Of a stretch of 34,344 nucleotides of DNA, positions 7,869-15,694 are shown piece by piece. The stretch covers positions 1 through 34,344 of the forward strand of contig CAMOEE010000002.1 of the NCBI GenBank assembly GCA_946611835.1, written 5' to 3'. The position numbers and the translations under genes were made by a program. Position 1 is the stretch's first letter, and every line of letters starts with the position of its first letter. A model generated the notes under the pieces. The model was not told where the DNA came from. It ran no database searches and worked only from the letters and a program-made list of their open reading frames with translations. The stretch comes from an uncultured Treponema sp. GTDB taxonomy: Bacteria; Spirochaetota; Spirochaetia; Treponematales; Treponemataceae.

Positions 7869-10800
7869 ATGGCAGATTATCATGTGTTCGATAGTGCTCC
7901 GGAAGACACGCCGGTTGCTAATTTTGTTCATCTTCATGTTCATTCGGATTATTCTTTGCTCGATTCCTGTGCAAAAATTGATGATTTGGTTGCTAAGGCC
8001 AAACGGCTTAATATGCCGGCCCTGGCTCTCACTGACCACGGAAACATGTTCGGTGCCCTTAACTTTGAGCACCTCTGCCATGTAAACGGAATCAACCCTA
8101 TTGTCGGCGAAGAGTTTTATGTAGCTTACGGCTCACATCTGGAGAAAAATTCAGTTCCATATTCACACAAGGGCGAGGACGGCGACCGTCAGGCCCGCTA
8201 CTTCCATTTGATTCTCCTCTGCGAAAACGAGACCGGTTACAAGAACATGAGCTGGCTTTCTTCAATCGCCTACACAGAGGGAACCTGGTATAAACCCCGA
8301 ATCGACTTTGAGCTTCTCGAAAAATATCACGAGGGCTTAATCTGCTGTTCTGCCTGTATTGCCGGTGAACTTCCCCAGCTTTTGCTTGCAAACAAAGACG
8401 AAGAGGCGAAGGAACTTGCCCTCAAATACAAAAATCTTTTCGGTCCCGACCACTACTACATTGAGTTGCAGGATCACGGCCTTGAAGACCAGAAAATCGT
8501 CAACAAAAAACTGATTGCCCTGGCCCATGAGCTGGACATTCCCCTTGTCGTTACCAACGACATTCACTATGTAGAAAAAGAAGATGCCGAAGCCCAGGAC
8601 TGCCTCCGTTGCATAGGCTTTAAGAAGAACATGAATGAGCCTCATCAGACAATGGGTGAGGGGCGTGACGAATGGTATTTTAAAACCGAAGAGGAAATGC
8701 GCCTGCTCTTCCCGGATTGTCCAGAAGCCTACGACAACACAATTAAAATCGCCAATATGTGTAACCTTACGATTCATCAGTATAAAACGATGGAACTTAA
8801 AGGCACTTTGCCACGCTTTGCTTTGCCAGAGGAATTCCAGACCCACGGGGAAGATTACGCAAAAAATCAGGACGACTATATGCGTCACCTTGTTGAGGAA
8901 GGCTTGCGCAAACGCTATAAGGAAATTACTCCTCAAATCCGCCAGCGATGCGAATACGAAATGGCAATCATCCTTAAAATGGGCTTTTCGGGCTACTTCC
9001 TCATCGTCTGGGAATTCATCAACTGGTCAAAGTCAACCTACGACAATGTGAACAAGCGCCCCAAGCCTTACATGCCTATAGGCCCTGGCCGAGGTTCTGG
9101 TGCGGGTTCCCTGGTTGCCTACTGTCTTACGATTACGGACATCGACCCGTTCCGCTATAAACTGATTTTCGAACGATTTTTGAATCCTGAGCGAGTCTCC
9201 ATGCCAGATTTCGACGTTGACATGGACTTCGACTATCGCCAGGACATCATCCAGCACACCCGTGACTTGTACGGCGACAAAAAAGTCGGCCATATTGTCA
9301 CATTCGGTACCTTAAAGCCAAAGAATGTTATCGCTGATGTCGGACGCACTCTGGGCATTCCGCTTTCCGAAGTCAACATGCTCAAATCAAAAGTCTCTGA
9401 GAACTTAAAGACCAAGCTCAAAAACTGCTTTGAACCGCCTAACGAGAAATTCCCGGATGGCGGTCAGCTTGCGGAGTTCAGACACGACCCTCGCTACGAA
9501 AAACTCTTTGATCTTGCGATAAAACTTGAGGGCTGTAAGCGAAACACAGGTCTCCACGCTTCGGGAATGGTTATCGGACTCACCGAACTTCCGAACTGGG
9601 CACCGGTCTTCATGGATTCTAAGACTGGAAAAGTCGGCGTTCAGTACACAATGGATATTATCGAGCCGTGTGGTCTTGTAAAATTCGACTACCTCGGACT
9701 CAAAACGCTTTCTTTGATTCGATACGCTGAGAATATCATCAACAAGCACAAAAAGCCGGGTGAGCCGGATTTTGTCTGTGCAAATGTGAGCGAAACTGAC
9801 CCTAAAACTTTCGAGCTCTTTAAGCGGGGCGACTCAGCGGCTGTATTCCAGTTTGAATCCCCCGGCATGCAGAAAATTTTGCGACAGTTCCAGCCGGAAA
9901 AACTGGAGGATTTGGTCGCCTTGAACGCCCTTTACAGACCAGGCCCTATGGATTACATTCCGAACTATATCGACGGAAAATGGAAGCCTGAGACGATTCA
10001 CTATCCTGACCCCTGCCTGGAGCCAATCCTGAAGGAAACTTACGGCGTTATGGTCTATCAGGAACAGATTATGCAGGTTTCCCAGAAAATCGCAGGATTC
10101 TCCCTTGGAGGCGCGGATATGCTCCGCCGAGCCATGGGTAAAAAGAAACCTGAAGTCATGATGGGAAAAAAAGTTGAATTCGAGGAAGGTGCTATCAAAC
10201 AGGGCTTTACAAAAGAACATGCCGACGAAATTTTCGAAATCATGATTCCGTTCGCAGGCTATGGTTTCAATAAGTCTCATGCGGCGGCCTATTCTGTCCT
10301 CGCTTACCGCACGGGCTGGCTAAAGGCAAACAAGCCCGCTGAGTTTATGGCGGCAAACCTTACCAACGAAATTACCTCAACCGACGGTCTTCCGGCTTAC
10401 ATTGCCGAGGCCCGCCGAATCGGAGTTCCTGTTGACCCTCCAGATGTAAACCGCTCGGATGCGATTTTCGATGTCGTTGACGGCCACATCGTCTTCGGTT
10501 TCAAGGGAATCAAGGGAATGGGAGACCGGGCAGCCCGTGCAATCGTTTATGAGCGGGAGCAGAACGGCCCTTACAAGGATTTTATGGATTTCTTGATTCG
10601 TGTCATCAAGGTAAAGGAAATCCCTGGCGAAGAGCATGGTGAGGAAGAAGGAAAATCTGGCCGTGCGACTGCAATCAACAAAAAGGCTGTTGAAGTCCTG
10701 ATAAAATGCGGCGGCTTCGACAACCTTGACCAGAACCGCCCGACTTTGATTGCAAATCTTGATCGTGCCTATGCCTATGCCGAAAAAATCGCCTTTGGTG

Positions 10801-11579
10801 CTGATGACGGCCAGCTTTCGCTTTTTGGTGATACTGACGAAAAAGAATACGCTGATTTTGTCTTTGAAAAGGTCGAGGACTGCTCACGGCTCGAAAAACT
10901 CAATATGGAAAAAGAACTGATTGGCTGCTATGTCTCAGGTCATCCTCTTGATGATTATAAAAAAGCCTATGAAAAGGCGACGGTCAATTCGCTTACGATA
11001 AACCGGGTTGCAAAAGATGATAAGGCTGAAAAAGAGGCTATGGCGGCCAGCGGGCGAAATCCATGGCAGATGCGAAACTCTGGCAGGGTTCATTCGGCAG
11101 TCGGAATGCTCATGGAACTCCGCACAATCGTAACCAAAAAAGGCGTTCCAATGGCATTCGCAAAATTGCAGGATTATAACGGCTCCTTTGACCTTACTTT
11201 CTTCCCGAAAACATGGGAGACAATGAAAGATAAAATCGAAAATGACAAGGTTTATGCTTTCCGTGGAAAAATTGACTCCAGCCGCGAGACTCCGAGTATG
11301 CTCGTCGATTCAATTGAAGACCCCAGCGTACTGCAGGAAAAGGCAATTGAGGAAATCCATATTCAGCTTGACGGAAATTTCAGCGATGAAAGGCAGATTT
11401 TCAGCCTCAAAGAATACCTTTTTGGTGTGAGCGGAACCTGTTCTGTTTATTTCCACATTGACACTCCTACTGACACCTACATCGTGAAGGCCGCAAATCA
11501 GCTGCAGGCTCCCGCAACAAAAGAAGTTCTCGAAGATTTGAAAGGAATTCCGCTTGTTAAGGATGTCTGGACGGTGTAA
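7869..11579 (+). CDS. dnaE: DNA polymerase III alpha subunit
   Basis: At 1236 residues this is a DnaE1-type replicative polymerase. The PHP domain begins at residue 17 (FVHLHVHSDYSLLD, then ALTDHGNMFG, HLILL, CSACIAGEL, TNDIHY). The polymerase core has GPGRGSGAGSLVAY and the catalytic PDFDVDMDFD near residues 445-455. The fingers region includes ALYRPGPMDYIPNYI and FNKSHAAAYSVLAY. A tandem HhH follows (FKGIKGMGDRAARAI), then QLSLF near residue 981, which matches the beta-clamp binding consensus. An OB fold (GMLMELRTIVTKKG) and the C-terminal domain complete the protein. The PHP metal ligands look intact, unlike E. coli DnaE. It is not a PolC (no internal DEDD exonuclease). Confidence 0.97.
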   Translation: MADYHVFDSAPEDTPVANFVHLHVHSDYSLLDSCAKIDDLVAKAKRLNMPALALTDHGNMFGALNFEHLCHVNGINPIVGEEFYVAYGSHLEKNSVPYSHKGEDGDRQARYFHLILLCENETGYKNMSWLSSIAYTEGTWYKPRIDFELLEKYHEGLICCSACIAGELPQLLLANKDEEAKELALKYKNLFGPDHYYIELQDHGLEDQKIVNKKLIALAHELDIPLVVTNDIHYVEKEDAEAQDCLRCIGFKKNMNEPHQTMGEGRDEWYFKTEEEMRLLFPDCPEAYDNTIKIANMCNLTIHQYKTMELKGTLPRFALPEEFQTHGEDYAKNQDDYMRHLVEEGLRKRYKEITPQIRQRCEYEMAIILKMGFSGYFLIVWEFINWSKSTYDNVNKRPKPYMPIGPGRGSGAGSLVAYCLTITDIDPFRYKLIFERFLNPERVSMPDFDVDMDFDYRQDIIQHTRDLYGDKKVGHIVTFGTLKPKNVIADVGRTLGIPLSEVNMLKSKVSENLKTKLKNCFEPPNEKFPDGGQLAEFRHDPRYEKLFDLAIKLEGCKRNTGLHASGMVIGLTELPNWAPVFMDSKTGKVGVQYTMDIIEPCGLVKFDYLGLKTLSLIRYAENIINKHKKPGEPDFVCANVSETDPKTFELFKRGDSAAVFQFESPGMQKILRQFQPEKLEDLVALNALYRPGPMDYIPNYIDGKWKPETIHYPDPCLEPILKETYGVMVYQEQIMQVSQKIAGFSLGGADMLRRAMGKKKPEVMMGKKVEFEEGAIKQGFTKEHADEIFEIMIPFAGYGFNKSHAAAYSVLAYRTGWLKANKPAEFMAANLTNEITSTDGLPAYIAEARRIGVPVDPPDVNRSDAIFDVVDGHIVFGFKGIKGMGDRAARAIVYEREQNGPYKDFMDFLIRVIKVKEIPGEEHGEEEGKSGRATAINKKAVEVLIKCGGFDNLDQNRPTLIANLDRAYAYAEKIAFGADDGQLSLFGDTDEKEYADFVFEKVEDCSRLEKLNMEKELIGCYVSGHPLDDYKKAYEKATVNSLTINRVAKDDKAEKEAMAASGRNPWQMRNSGRVHSAVGMLMELRTIVTKKGVPMAFAKLQDYNGSFDLTFFPKTWETMKDKIENDKVYAFRGKIDSSRETPSMLVDSIEDPSVLQEKAIEEIHIQLDGNFSDERQIFSLKEYLFGVSGTCSVYFHIDTPTDTYIVKAANQLQAPATKEVLEDLKGIPLVKDVWTV

Positions 11580-11586
11580 TTTTTCT

Positions 11587-11615
11587 TTGTCTTTTTGTAA
11601 AGAAAGCATTATATT
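11587..11615 (+). promoter_or_regulatory. Putative yggT promoter (leaderless type)
   Basis: TTGTCT (11587-11592), a 17-bp spacer and TATATT (11610-11615), followed by 6 nt and the ATG at 11622. There is no Shine-Dalgarno. A 7-bp inverted repeat (TTTCTTT 11582-11588 / AAAGAAA 11599-11605) overlaps the -35 region and may be either a weak dnaE terminator stem or chance. Confidence 0.55.
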
Positions 11616-11621
11616 TAAAAT

Positions 11622-12212
11622 ATGAATATTTTTTCTATTTTGGCCTCGGTCGTTTCTATCTATACATTACTCTGTTTTGTGCGTGTTATGCTCAGCTGGT
11701 TCCCCGGTGCTGAGTATTCCCGTTTTGGGCAGGTTCTCTGCCAGATGTGCGACCCCTATCTTAATGTCTTCCGCCGTTTCCGCTTTCTGTGCTTCTCTTC
11801 TTTTGATTTTACTCCGGCAATAGCCCTTTGTGTTCTCATGGCGGCCCAGGCATTTTTTACCAGTCTTGCCACAGGAGCTGGTTTCAGGCTTTCAACGATT
11901 CTTGCGATGCTGGTAATGCTTGTCGGAAACATTTTTACATCTCTTCTGGGCTTTCTTGCAGTTATCGTTCTTGTGCGACTTATTGTCTATTTGATTGCTG
12001 GTGACGGTCAGGGGAGCTACACAATATGGACTGCCGTTGACCGTGCGATTTCCCCGATTATTTTCAGAATCACAGGGCTTATCTTCAGAAATCAGTCAAT
12101 TTCTTTTGTTAAGGCACTGGTTGTTTCATTCATCATGCTGGTAGTTTTCTCAGTCCTAATTTCCTACGCAATCCGAGTCTTAGGAACGCTGATTTCGATG
12201 ATCCCATTTTAA
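11622..12212 (+). CDS. YggT family integral membrane protein
   Basis: The 196-residue hydrophobic protein is built from two YggT-like repeats. The first ends in CDPYLNVFRRFRF (near residue 45) and the second in AVDRAISPIIFRITGLI (near residue 140). Each repeat has hydrophobic helices on both sides of the amphipathic D-P-R motif, about five to six membrane segments in total. E. coli YggT has the same two-repeat layout and length. The family has been connected with osmotic tolerance and, in other bacteria, with cell division or photosystem assembly, but the molecular role is not established. It lies between dnaE and recG with its own putative promoter, and its stop codon abuts a palindromic repeat. 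Confidence 0.82.
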   Translation: MNIFSILASVVSIYTLLCFVRVMLSWFPGAEYSRFGQVLCQMCDPYLNVFRRFRFLCFSSFDFTPAIALCVLMAAQAFFTSLATGAGFRLSTILAMLVMLVGNIFTSLLGFLAVIVLVRLIVYLIAGDGQGSYTIWTAVDRAISPIIFRITGLIFRNQSISFVKALVVSFIMLVVFSVLISYAIRVLGTLISMIPF

Positions 12213-12281
12213 AACCACAGATTACACAGATTACAAGAATTAAAATTTACATAATCTGTGACATCTGTGTAATCTGTGGTT
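12213..12281 (+). repeat. Palindromic array of CACAGATTA 9-mers
   Basis: The left arm is AACCACAGATTACACAGAT (12213-12231), perfectly complementary to 12263-12281. Each side is itself a tandem of 9-mers: CACAGATTA, CACAGATTA and a degenerate CAAGAATTA on the left; TAATCTGTG, ACATCTGTG and TAATCTGTG on the right. Transcribed, it would form a long hairpin directly after the yggT stop and 24 nt before recG. It resembles interspersed intergenic repeats with CACAGATTACACAGATT units that I recall from several bacterial genomes. It lacks a following T-run, so it is not a classical terminator. Confidence 0.85.
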
Positions 12282-12305
12282 AAAATCTTAAATAAGGGGA
12301 GTTAC

Positions 12306-14495
12306 ATGCATATTTCAGAATTAAACAATTCAATATCGACTCTCCCTGGCATCGGATCGGCCAAACAGGCTCTTTTTGCCCGCCTTAATATCTTTACTAT
12401 TTCGGATTTGCTTCAGTTTTATCCTCGTGATTACGAAGACCGCACGCAAAAATCCACTATTGCTCAGTCCATAGCGAATCAGAGCGGCAAAATTCATACG
12501 ATTGCTCAGATTGTCGGTCACGAATGGTTCGGTTATGGCAAAATGAAGACCTTGAAGCTGATTGCGACCGACGGTACGGGGCTTGTGGAACTTGTTGCAT
12601 TCAACCGGCCCTTTATGGAAAAAACTCACCCGGTCGGGCAAATCGCGGCCCTTACGGCAAAAGGCGAAATCAAATACGGCAAATACCAGTCAACATCTTT
12701 TGAGCTTGAAAAAATCTCGGATGGCGGAGAACTTTCGGCCTTCACGGGAATCGAAGTTCCCAACAGCAGGGTCTTCCCGGTTTATCCGCTTACAGAAGGA
12801 CTCACCAGCAAAATCCTGAGCAAAACGATACAGGCTGCTTTCAAACAGTTCTCGCTTGGACTTGAAAACGACCTTCCGTCACAAATCATCGAAAAAAGAC
12901 ACTTGCTTTCCAAAAAAGAAGCGATTCGTCAGATTCACTTTCCGAAGACTTTAAGTGAAGCAATCGGTGCTAGAAACACCCTCGTCTTTGAGGAACTTTT
13001 TCTTTTTCAGAAGACGCTGGCTGAGCAGGCGATAGCACACAGGGGAAAACTTCCGAAAATCGAAATTGATACGGCTGAAAGCACTCAAAAGCAGGTTCCC
13101 GAAGAAGAATTTGTAAAAAATCTTTCCACAAGACAAAAAAATCTCCTGGCCCGTCTGCCCTACAAGCTCACAGCCGACCAGATGAGCGTAATCGCCCTCA
13201 TGAACGAGGACATCGACAGAAATTACGGATTCTTTGATTTTAAGGGGCCTGCGCCGGCTAACGCTGCTGGTCCCTATTCCATGCGTACCCTTCTTCAGGG
13301 TGATGTCGGCTCCGGAAAGACACTCGTTTCCTTTTTTGCATCCCTCCGTGTGATTGACTACGGCGGCCAGGTTGCGCTCATGGCACCAACAGAGCTTCTT
13401 GCCCGTCAGCATGCGGAAAATGCCGCAAAGCAGCTTGAGGCGCTTGGGGTGAGCGTGGCATATCTAACGGGAAATATCAAAACGAAGGGTCGGAACAATC
13501 TTCTTGAAGCCCTCAAAAAAGGCGACATCAATCTTGTGATAGGAACCCACGCCCTGTTTTCAAAAAATGTGCAGTATCATGATTTGGCCCTGGCAATAAT
13601 TGACGAGCAGCACCGTTTTGGCGTAATGCAGCGGTCTGCAATCCTGGACAAAGGACGCACTTCCGTCCTTGCGACTGACAAATATGCCCAGCCGCCTTTC
13701 CGTGAGCCAAACCTGCTTATGATGAGTGCTACCCCGATTCCACAGACCCTTGCCCTGACTGTTTTCGGTGACCTTGATGTCCGCACCATCCGCACCATGC
13801 CCCAGGGCAGAAAACCTGTGGTAACATATCTTTCAAAGGCAGGCAACGAACGGAACGCTTATGATGCCGTGCGGAAGGAACTCAGGGTCGGACATCAGGC
13901 ATATTTTGTTTATCCTGCAATCGACTCTTCCAGCTCCTTCAGTGCCTTTGATGAATCGGGCGGCTCCTTGCAAAGTCTAAAGTCAGCAGAAGAAAGCTTT
14001 AATTTCTTGCAAAGCCAGGTTTACCCGGATTTCAGATGCGCATTGATTCATTCAAAAATTGACGAGGAAAGCCAAAATCAGATTTTGCGTGATTTTCGTG
14101 AAAACAAAATTCAGGTTCTTGTTGCGACGACAGTCGTCGAGGTCGGAGTCGATGTTCCCAACGCCACCTGCATGGTAATTGAACAGGCTGACCGCTTTGG
14201 CCTTGCAGCCCTGCATCAGCTGCGGGGAAGGGTAGGCCGTGGAGACTCTCAGTCATACTGTTTTTTGATTTACCGTGCCGGCATCACCGAAAACGGAATA
14301 GCCCGAATGAAGGCCCTTCACGAAACTACAGACGGCTTTAAAATCGCCGAAGAAGACCTGCGCCTCAGAGGTCCGGGCGAAATCACAGGAACAGCCCAAA
14401 GCGGCGACCTGCAGTTCAAAATCGCCAACCTGGCCCGTGATGAAAAAATTATGCTCGAAGCCCGCAAAGAGGCTTTCTCGCTTTACGCTACATAA
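12306..14495 (+). CDS. recG: ATP-dependent DNA helicase RecG
   Basis: The protein has 729 residues from ATG 12306, which has AAGGGGAG just upstream; the ORF-track start at 12276 lies in the palindromic repeat. The N-terminus has the RecG opening (LPGIGSAKQALFARLNIFTISDLLQFYPRDYEDR), followed by the wedge/OB domain. The SF2 helicase core carries Walker A GDVGSGKT near residue 333, a DEQH box (IIDEQHRFGV, near 430), MMSATPIPQTLALT, VVEVGVDVPNA and HQLRGRVGRG. RecG reverses stalled replication forks and migrates Holliday junctions. The 3' end overlaps the convergent sigma-factor gene by 13 bp. Confidence 0.96.
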   Translation: MHISELNNSISTLPGIGSAKQALFARLNIFTISDLLQFYPRDYEDRTQKSTIAQSIANQSGKIHTIAQIVGHEWFGYGKMKTLKLIATDGTGLVELVAFNRPFMEKTHPVGQIAALTAKGEIKYGKYQSTSFELEKISDGGELSAFTGIEVPNSRVFPVYPLTEGLTSKILSKTIQAAFKQFSLGLENDLPSQIIEKRHLLSKKEAIRQIHFPKTLSEAIGARNTLVFEELFLFQKTLAEQAIAHRGKLPKIEIDTAESTQKQVPEEEFVKNLSTRQKNLLARLPYKLTADQMSVIALMNEDIDRNYGFFDFKGPAPANAAGPYSMRTLLQGDVGSGKTLVSFFASLRVIDYGGQVALMAPTELLARQHAENAAKQLEALGVSVAYLTGNIKTKGRNNLLEALKKGDINLVIGTHALFSKNVQYHDLALAIIDEQHRFGVMQRSAILDKGRTSVLATDKYAQPPFREPNLLMMSATPIPQTLALTVFGDLDVRTIRTMPQGRKPVVTYLSKAGNERNAYDAVRKELRVGHQAYFVYPAIDSSSSFSAFDESGGSLQSLKSAEESFNFLQSQVYPDFRCALIHSKIDEESQNQILRDFRENKIQVLVATTVVEVGVDVPNATCMVIEQADRFGLAALHQLRGRVGRGDSQSYCFLIYRAGITENGIARMKALHETTDGFKIAEEDLRLRGPGEITGTAQSGDLQFKIANLARDEKIMLEARKEAFSLYAT

Positions 14496-15319
14496 GCTTC
14501 CAATCGTCTTCTGCGTGATGGCGACTGAAGCATCTGAACAGCACCTTTTTCAATCTGGCGGATTCTCTCTTTTGTAAGGCCACATGCATCACCAATTTCT
14601 TTGAGCGACATTGCCTTGTAACCGCCGATTCCGTATCGCATACGCAAAACTCTTTCTGCTTTTGGTTTGAGGGTCTTGAGGGTAGTCTCAACATCGCTTT
14701 TAAGGGCGGAAGTAAGGGCCTGCTGCTCTGGTGTGGGGTTGATATCGTCTTTGAAGGCATCACCGACGGCTGTCTCGCTCTTCGTTGCGTCAATCGGAGC
14801 GTCAAGGCTGATCATGTCACGGTTGAAGTTGAGAAGTTCCCGTACATAAGAAACTTTCATACCGAGCATTTTTGCGATTTCCCGAGTCTGCTCTTCCTCA
14901 GTTTTGTCAGTTTCAAGGAGACTTCGGGTCTTTTCAATCTGGTAAAGTTCGTTGACTTTGTTCATCGGCAGGCGGATTGCACGGCTCTTGTCGCTCAATG
15001 CTTTCTGAATGCTCTGGCGAATCCACCAGACCGCATAAGAGATAAATTTGTATCCTTTTGACACATCGAAGTGGTCGACCGCACTCATCAGTCCTATGTT
15101 TCCTTCGCTGATTAAGTCCATGAGCTCAATGCCCCGCCCCTGATAAGTCTTGGCAATGGCCACAACGAAACGGAGATTTGCGTTTACGAGCTTGTTTTTA
15201 GCGGATTTTGAGCCATTTGCAGCCTTTTCTGCCAGTTCTTTTTCCTCTTCTGCTGTCAAAAGCGGGATTCTGTTGATGTCTTTGAGGTAAGCATCCATTG
15301 TCTCGTCGTCAAATTTCAT
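14483..15319 (-). CDS. Sigma-70 family RNA polymerase sigma factor, short RpoD/RpoS-like (group 2 type)
   Basis: The protein has 278 residues from ATG at 15319. AAGGAG lies 7 nt upstream, so the longer ORF-track start at 15400 is rejected. Region 1.2 (MDAYLKDINRIPLLTAEEEKELA) is followed by region 2 (NLRFVVAIAKTYQGRGIELMDLISEGNIGLMSAVDHFD, YAVWWIRQSIQKAL), region 3 and region 4 (MRYGIGGYKAMSLKEIGDACGLTKERIRQIEKGA). Region 1.1 and the long non-conserved insert of primary RpoD are missing, so this is an alternative sigma of RpoS/SigB-like size. T. pallidum has a comparable second sigma-70 gene near groES, as I recall. An excellent sigma-54 promoter lies 32 nt upstream of the ATG. The stop overlaps recG by 13 bp, tail to tail. 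Confidence 0.92.
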   Translation of the reverse strand: MKFDDETMDAYLKDINRIPLLTAEEEKELAEKAANGSKSAKNKLVNANLRFVVAIAKTYQGRGIELMDLISEGNIGLMSAVDHFDVSKGYKFISYAVWWIRQSIQKALSDKSRAIRLPMNKVNELYQIEKTRSLLETDKTEEEQTREIAKMLGMKVSYVRELLNFNRDMISLDAPIDATKSETAVGDAFKDDINPTPEQQALTSALKSDVETTLKTLKPKAERVLRMRYGIGGYKAMSLKEIGDACGLTKERIRQIEKGAVQMLQSPSRRRRLEAYVA

Positions 15320-15361
15320 GGCAAATCTCCTTAAAAAATACGATTTTTTCACTGAATATAT

Positions 15362-15378
15362 AGCAAGTTCCGTGCCAA
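15362..15378 (-). promoter_or_regulatory. Sigma-54 (RpoN) -24/-12 promoter of the sigma-factor gene
   Basis: Read on the minus strand, the sequence is TTGGCACG-GAAC-TTGCT followed by ATA. This matches every strongly conserved position of the sigma-54 consensus YTGGCACG-N4-TTGCW. Counting 12 bases from the GC of the -12 element puts transcription start near 15351, giving a 32-nt leader with AAGGAG (15327-15332) and ATG at 15319. Spacing is therefore correct at every step. No convincing sigma-70 promoter competes in the same stretch. An activator would have to bind upstream, in the roughly 300-bp intergenic region shared with pth. Confidence 0.85.
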
Positions 15379-15420
15379 GTTTCGCTAATTTATAGTTCAT
15401 AATGCATAATTCACAATAAA

Positions 15421-15546
15421 AAGGGCGTTTCCGCCGCTACTTCACTCCGTTCCGTAACGCAGCGGTCGGGCTATCCAAGGTTCCGCTGTCGCTTCATTCC
15501 TCCGCTTCGCTAATCGCTACGCTTCGGAACGGCTAACGCCGCCCTT
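15421..15546. repeat. Intergenic repeat element, about 126 bp, with nested inverted repeats
   Basis: The sequence is bounded by AAGGGCG (15421-15427) and CGCCCTT (15540-15546), with an inner pair CCGTTCCG (15447-15454) and CGGAACGG (15525-15532). The interior contains GCAGCGGTCGGGCTATCC and runs of CGCTTCGCT/CGCTACGCT, more GC-rich than its surroundings. It has no good ORF. The style matches interspersed palindromic or MITE-like elements that I recall from gut Treponema genomes. It sits between the sigma-54 promoter and the pth promoter, and it shares TCGCTACGCT with the element at 34111-34235. Confidence 0.6.
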
Positions 15547-15571
15547 ACTATCCCTAACGCTCAATTTTTTC

Positions 15572-15628
15572 TGTATCAAAATGAACCATAGAGGCCTCCG
15601 GTCTCTTCTTCTGTGTCATTTTGATACA
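15572..15628. repeat. Perfect 13-bp inverted repeat with 31-nt loop
   Basis: TGTATCAAAATGA (15572-15584) is the exact reverse complement of TCATTTTGATACA (15616-15628). The spacer contains a further small palindrome, GAGGCCTC. The element lies upstream of the pth promoter and about 250 bp upstream of the predicted sigma-54 start site, so it could be a regulator site for either gene, or a hairpin. A 14-bp match to the right arm (CATTTTGATACAAT) also occurs upstream of groES near 4053-4066. Confidence 0.7.
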
Positions 15629-15659
15629 ATCAGCCTTATCTTTGTGTCTGGCTAACAAT

Positions 15660-15688
15660 TTGCAAAACTTAACATTTATCCTTATAAT
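15660..15688 (+). promoter_or_regulatory. pth promoter (leaderless type)
   Basis: TTGCAA (15660-15665), a 17-bp spacer and a perfect TATAAT (15683-15688). Six nucleotides separate the -10 from the ATG at 15695, and no Shine-Dalgarno exists, so transcription should begin on or next to the start codon. Confidence 0.75.
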
Positions 15689-15694
15689 ATCCGC

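Noticed and set aside
8337-8936. 199-aa minus-strand ORF inside dnaE
   Set aside because: It lies wholly antisense to a highly conserved dnaE coding region and has no recognisable domain; it is a shadow ORF.
9834-10280. 148-aa minus-strand ORF inside dnaE
   Set aside because: Antisense shadow of the polymerase core with no independent support.
12213-12281. Possible CRISPR-like repeats
   Set aside because: The repeated units are 9-mers directly joined, without spacers, and arranged as an inverted pair.
15319-15400. Longer N-terminus of the sigma factor (MNYKLAKLG...)
   Set aside because: It would run through the sigma-54 promoter and ignore the AAGGAG placed 7 nt before ATG 15319.
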